A stretch of DNA of 7,540 nucleotides from CAYZJB01 sp964602985. Its GTDB lineage: Bacteria; CLD3; SB21. The notes beneath the pieces are model-generated. The model had not been told where the DNA came from and made no database searches. It saw nothing but the letters and a program-made list of their open reading frames with translations. Within the stretch, counting starts at the first letter, position 1, and each line of letters begins with the position of its first letter. The stretch covers positions 1-7,540 of the forward strand of contig CAZRTJ010000045.1 of the NCBI GenBank assembly GCA_964602985.1, in the 5' to 3' direction. Both the position numbers and the translations under genes were made by a program. Of this stretch, positions 6,701 to 7,540 are shown in pieces.

Positions 6701-7540
6701 ATCAGTACTATATACACGCCGTCAATAGCGCGGATAATGTACAGTCCAACGGGCCACAATTCTCCGTTTCGACCAGCATGATCGACCTCTTGACGCCGTC
6801 GCTGGGAAATCTTTATAATCCCGGGCACCGGCTCTCAATCCAATGGACGACAAATACGACCGATAGCATCAAACTCGAATTGTATCGAGAAGGAGTGAGG
6901 GTTCAAGACATCGCCAGCAACCTCCCTTGGAACGGAAACGCGACCGTCCCACAGTGGGAACCGGACTTAGCGGAGGAGGAGTGGTTCCTTCCACTGTACG
7001 TCTGGACGGTGCCTTCGGGTCTGGTAAATAGCGACGCGTACACGATCCGGATCACCAAACGGGGTTCGATTTCAAGCCAGGACGAAAGCCCCGTCTTCTC
7101 AATCGCCGAACGCATGAACTCAATCCATTCGCAGACGTTTCTCAAAGAAGGCGTGACCGACGGTTCGATCCCGTCCCTTCAAGACCACGAGATCATGCAG
7201 ACCACGGCGTATTCCAACGGGCTGGGAAAACTCCTGCAAACGATCAACTGGAAAGCCACTCCGTCGAAACAGGACATCCTCACGGTCAATGAGTACGATA
7301 TCTTAGGTCTGCCCGCACGAAGTTTTCTTCCGTTTACCAAGGCGCACAATTCCGGACTTTTCAATCAGACGGGCATACAGGATGTACTGGCGTTTTACAA
7401 CAACCCGCCGGCCAATGTGCCTCAGTCCGCCTATCCATATTCCGAACAGAAAAAAGAAAAGAGTCCGCGGCTCACCGTTCTTGAACAAAGCGCACCAGGA
7501 GAAGTGTGGAGACTTGGCAACTGGCATACGGTGAAGACGA
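3721..7540 (+). CDS. Exported Rhs-type protein with a nine-repeat KNH-like Ig stalk, 3' end beyond the window (partial)
   Basis: The frame runs from ATG 3721 to the window end without a stop, at least 1273 codons. In order it shows a signal peptide (1-19), an acidic and Gly7 linker (about 37-48), a beta-rich region (about 49-244), nine Kre9/KNH-like Ig modules (245-1131), and the start of a DUF6443-like Rhs segment from 1132. The modules repeat the pattern SPNGGxxWxxG, then ITWxxN, xVxIELYxxG, YxWTIP and DYxIRI, typical of secreted FCB proteins. The Rhs entry shows YSNGLGKLLQTI (1164-1175), NEYDILGLP (1190-1198), FLPF (1202-1205) and LEQSAPGEVWRLG (1254-1266). The protein is probably secreted or displayed at the surface, with the Ig array as a stalk and the unseen remainder as an Rhs beta-shell. 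A C-terminal toxin or sorting signal is possible but not visible. Five cysteines occur (86, 576, 582, 769, 773), four as two close pairs. The 112-base gap after gene 1 suggests one operon. The reading frame is certain; the function is inferred. Confidence 0.92.
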   Translation, partial: MTRYLTLLTLLLPLNAALAQEGEGQNADSQAVKQLLPGDDEGGGGGGGTTYYIDLGVKTVSVANSTTLFMTASIFTNYSASTIFTCTWKVNGIAQSFTATKSQLASGVYLNVGSHGLVQPNLYHLQLTVANGSVTTGIDDLPYSFYFIYLPPTGLTVTSYPSGAVSPNNTTASFTFSNAAGSNYYKWRLDNGAWSGAIAVGTPLNLSGLSFGSHTVSLVGGWLSTDVANNWMTTPVNYSWTIANPTVTVIAPNGGEKWGKGVTKTITWTSNYSGGNVSLALSYAADSWYTISNGVPNSGSYSWTVPASLAERSDYKMNINGVEFNAYDISNTAFTIQTDYLTLNSPGGGQYFRKGQSTNITWSTNVSGNAIIELFNGSTYSSIATVSAVSGSYTWTIPSGQASGNYKIRLRATDNSTLSSMSANFFAISDPFVSIGAPTFWNKGLAYTIGWTDNIDENVRIELLKSGSVVKTITPSTPSNGSFSYTVPYDIPDASDYALRLTSVNNGSITHTGPAFSIRQAYTFINPIAGSVFTSGQGGVVRWNSDLTDPVKIDLYKGGAFVKNLGTSVMNGGTNCDPDEGCRYLYWNMGGLQDGTDYQIRISRQSDASIYGVSGTITVITPVITLGTIQSPNGWAKNKSYSIQWTDNFSESVVISLKRSDNYVGASETTESDGSHAMLVPSTIPDGMYRIEVRRASAADQVPVYSNYFRIDDLILIEPAGPGVLYPGLSTRISWESALSGNVQIRVSNEPDIISYSGSQTATMALLPCEGDCELPGGGGDVPTVTDSLIANVPFSTGAYTWDIPESWPLGNYLFKLSNTSGTELDVSQEFNFQESPVALYAPDSGERWRVGKTFIISWRNRVGGPSLVELFRSGAVVQQWTTSDSSLSWTIPWDFPVGNDYSVKVSSVNDPTKYDRSDLDFSILAPYVQMLSPNGTFYKNQQVEIRWDHNLDTDVNLYLKKANDANINQLIGIYPSTQTSVTWQVPSSLADGDQYYIHAVNSADNVQSNGPQFSVSTSMIDLLTPSLGNLYNPGHRLSIQWTTNTTDSIKLELYREGVRVQDIASNLPWNGNATVPQWEPDLAEEEWFLPLYVWTVPSGLVNSDAYTIRITKRGSISSQDESPVFSIAERMNSIHSQTFLKEGVTDGSIPSLQDHEIMQTTAYSNGLGKLLQTINWKATPSKQDILTVNEYDILGLPARSFLPFTKAHNSGLFNQTGIQDVLAFYNNPPANVPQSAYPYSEQKKEKSPRLTVLEQSAPGEVWRLGNWHTVKT
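3829..3864 (+). other. Acidic and poly-glycine linker of gene 2
   Basis: Residues 37-48 read PGDDE followed by seven glycines. This is a flexible spacer between the mature N-terminus and the first beta-rich region. At DNA level the purine-rich tract also contains AAGGAGG at 3842-3848, a strong internal Shine-Dalgarno-like match, and five G-runs within 21 bases. Confidence 0.8.
3865..4452 (+). other. Unassigned beta-rich N-terminal region of gene 2, probably two Ig-like folds
   Basis: Residues 49-244 lie before the KNH-like array and do not carry its SPNGG...ITW signature. The first part (about 49-150) alternates polar and hydrophobic residues and holds the only unpaired cysteine, C86, in FTCTWKVNG. 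The second part (about 158-240) includes YYKWRLDNGAWS and LSGLSFGSHTVSLVGG, which resemble bacterial Ig-like domains of the kind where a residue-counted insert precedes a GSHT strand. I cannot name a family with confidence. Position at the far end of the stalk from the Rhs part suggests a distal binding or anchoring head. Confidence 0.5.
4453..7113 (+). repeat. Array of nine Kre9/KNH-like Ig modules in gene 2
   Basis: Approximate module starts are residues 245, 339, 431, 521, 621, 712, 834, 925 and 1020, with the last ending near 1131. Signatures seen include IAPNGGEKWGKG/ITWTSN (module 1), NSPGGGQYFRKG/ITWSTN (2), IGWTDN (3), VRWNSD (4), IQWTDN (5), ISWESA (6), APDSGERWRVG/ISWRN (7), SPNGTFYKNQ/IRWDHN (8) and IQWTTN (9). 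Most then show an IELxxxG strand, SYxWTIP or a variant, and a DYxIRI strand. The pattern matches the Kre9/KNH N-terminal-like family (PF10342 type), often repeated in exported bacterial proteins as a stalk. Copies are strongly diverged in DNA, so the array is old and not a recent tandem expansion. Modules 4, 6 and 9 are longer, each with an insertion just before the YxW strand. Confidence 0.85.
7114..7540 (+). other. DUF6443-like start of the Rhs segment in gene 2 (cut by the window edge)
   Basis: Residues 1132-1273 change character from Ig modules to the typical entry of Bacteroidota Rhs proteins. It shows a run-in (SIHSQTFLKEGVTDG), then YSNGLGKLLQTI (1164-1175), DILTVNEYDILGLPARSFLPF in 1185-1205, an AFYNN and YPYSE stretch, and LEQSAPGEVWRLGNWHTVK (1254-1272). 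In relatives this precedes YD repeats and an Rhs-associated core. The rest is outside the window. The assignment is from memory of the family pattern and is fairly secure. Confidence 0.82.

Noticed and set aside
4453..7113. DNA-level tandem repeats or CRISPR-like array in gene 2
   Set aside because: The periodicity is in the protein only. Module lengths vary from about 90 to 120 codons and the DNA copies are highly diverged, with no conserved short repeat and spacer pattern.

Overview
The window reads as a surface-protein locus of the Rhs/YD-repeat type, probably from a member of the FCB group (Bacteroidota, Ignavibacteria or relatives). It holds two very large genes in tandem on the + strand and almost nothing else. 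The lineage guess rests on three things: the gene 1 protein type, which I associate with Bacteroidota-like genomes; a DUF6443-like Rhs entry segment in gene 2; and an array of Kre9/KNH-like Ig modules, which are common in secreted proteins of these lineages. Base composition looks balanced, near 50% GC by eye. Gene 2 has a good Shine-Dalgarno sequence, which is unusual for core Bacteroidota and leans slightly toward a deeper-branching FCB lineage. No marker gene is present, so the assignment stays loose.

Layout. Positions 1-41 hold the end of an upstream reading frame. An open frame runs from there to 3608 (gene 1, up to 1188 codons from a TTG). It encodes the body and C-terminus of a large YD-repeat family protein, but it has no signal peptide, no ribosome binding site and no early ATG. 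Its true N-terminus therefore probably lies upstream, in another frame, joined through an A6 run at 24-29. The 112-base gap 3609-3720 contains two inverted arrays of degenerate 7-bp units, followed by a ribosome binding site. Gene 2 starts at ATG 3721 and stays open to the window end, giving at least 1273 codons. It encodes a signal peptide, a Gly7 linker, about 200 residues of beta-rich sequence, nine KNH-like Ig repeats of about 90-120 residues each, and then the start of an Rhs-type segment resembling DUF6443. The rest of gene 2, presumably the Rhs core and any C-terminal effector, lies beyond the window.

How the genes may work together. Gene 1 ends just after one terminal YD repeat. Gene 2 is an exported, Ig-stalked protein entering an Rhs fold. 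The simplest reading is a co-expressed pair of envelope or secreted proteins: gene 1 large and mostly beta-structured, gene 2 carrying the Rhs shell at the end of a long rigid stalk. A split arrangement comparable to TcB/TcC is possible but is inference only. No RNA genes, CRISPR arrays, insertion sequences or phage genes were seen.
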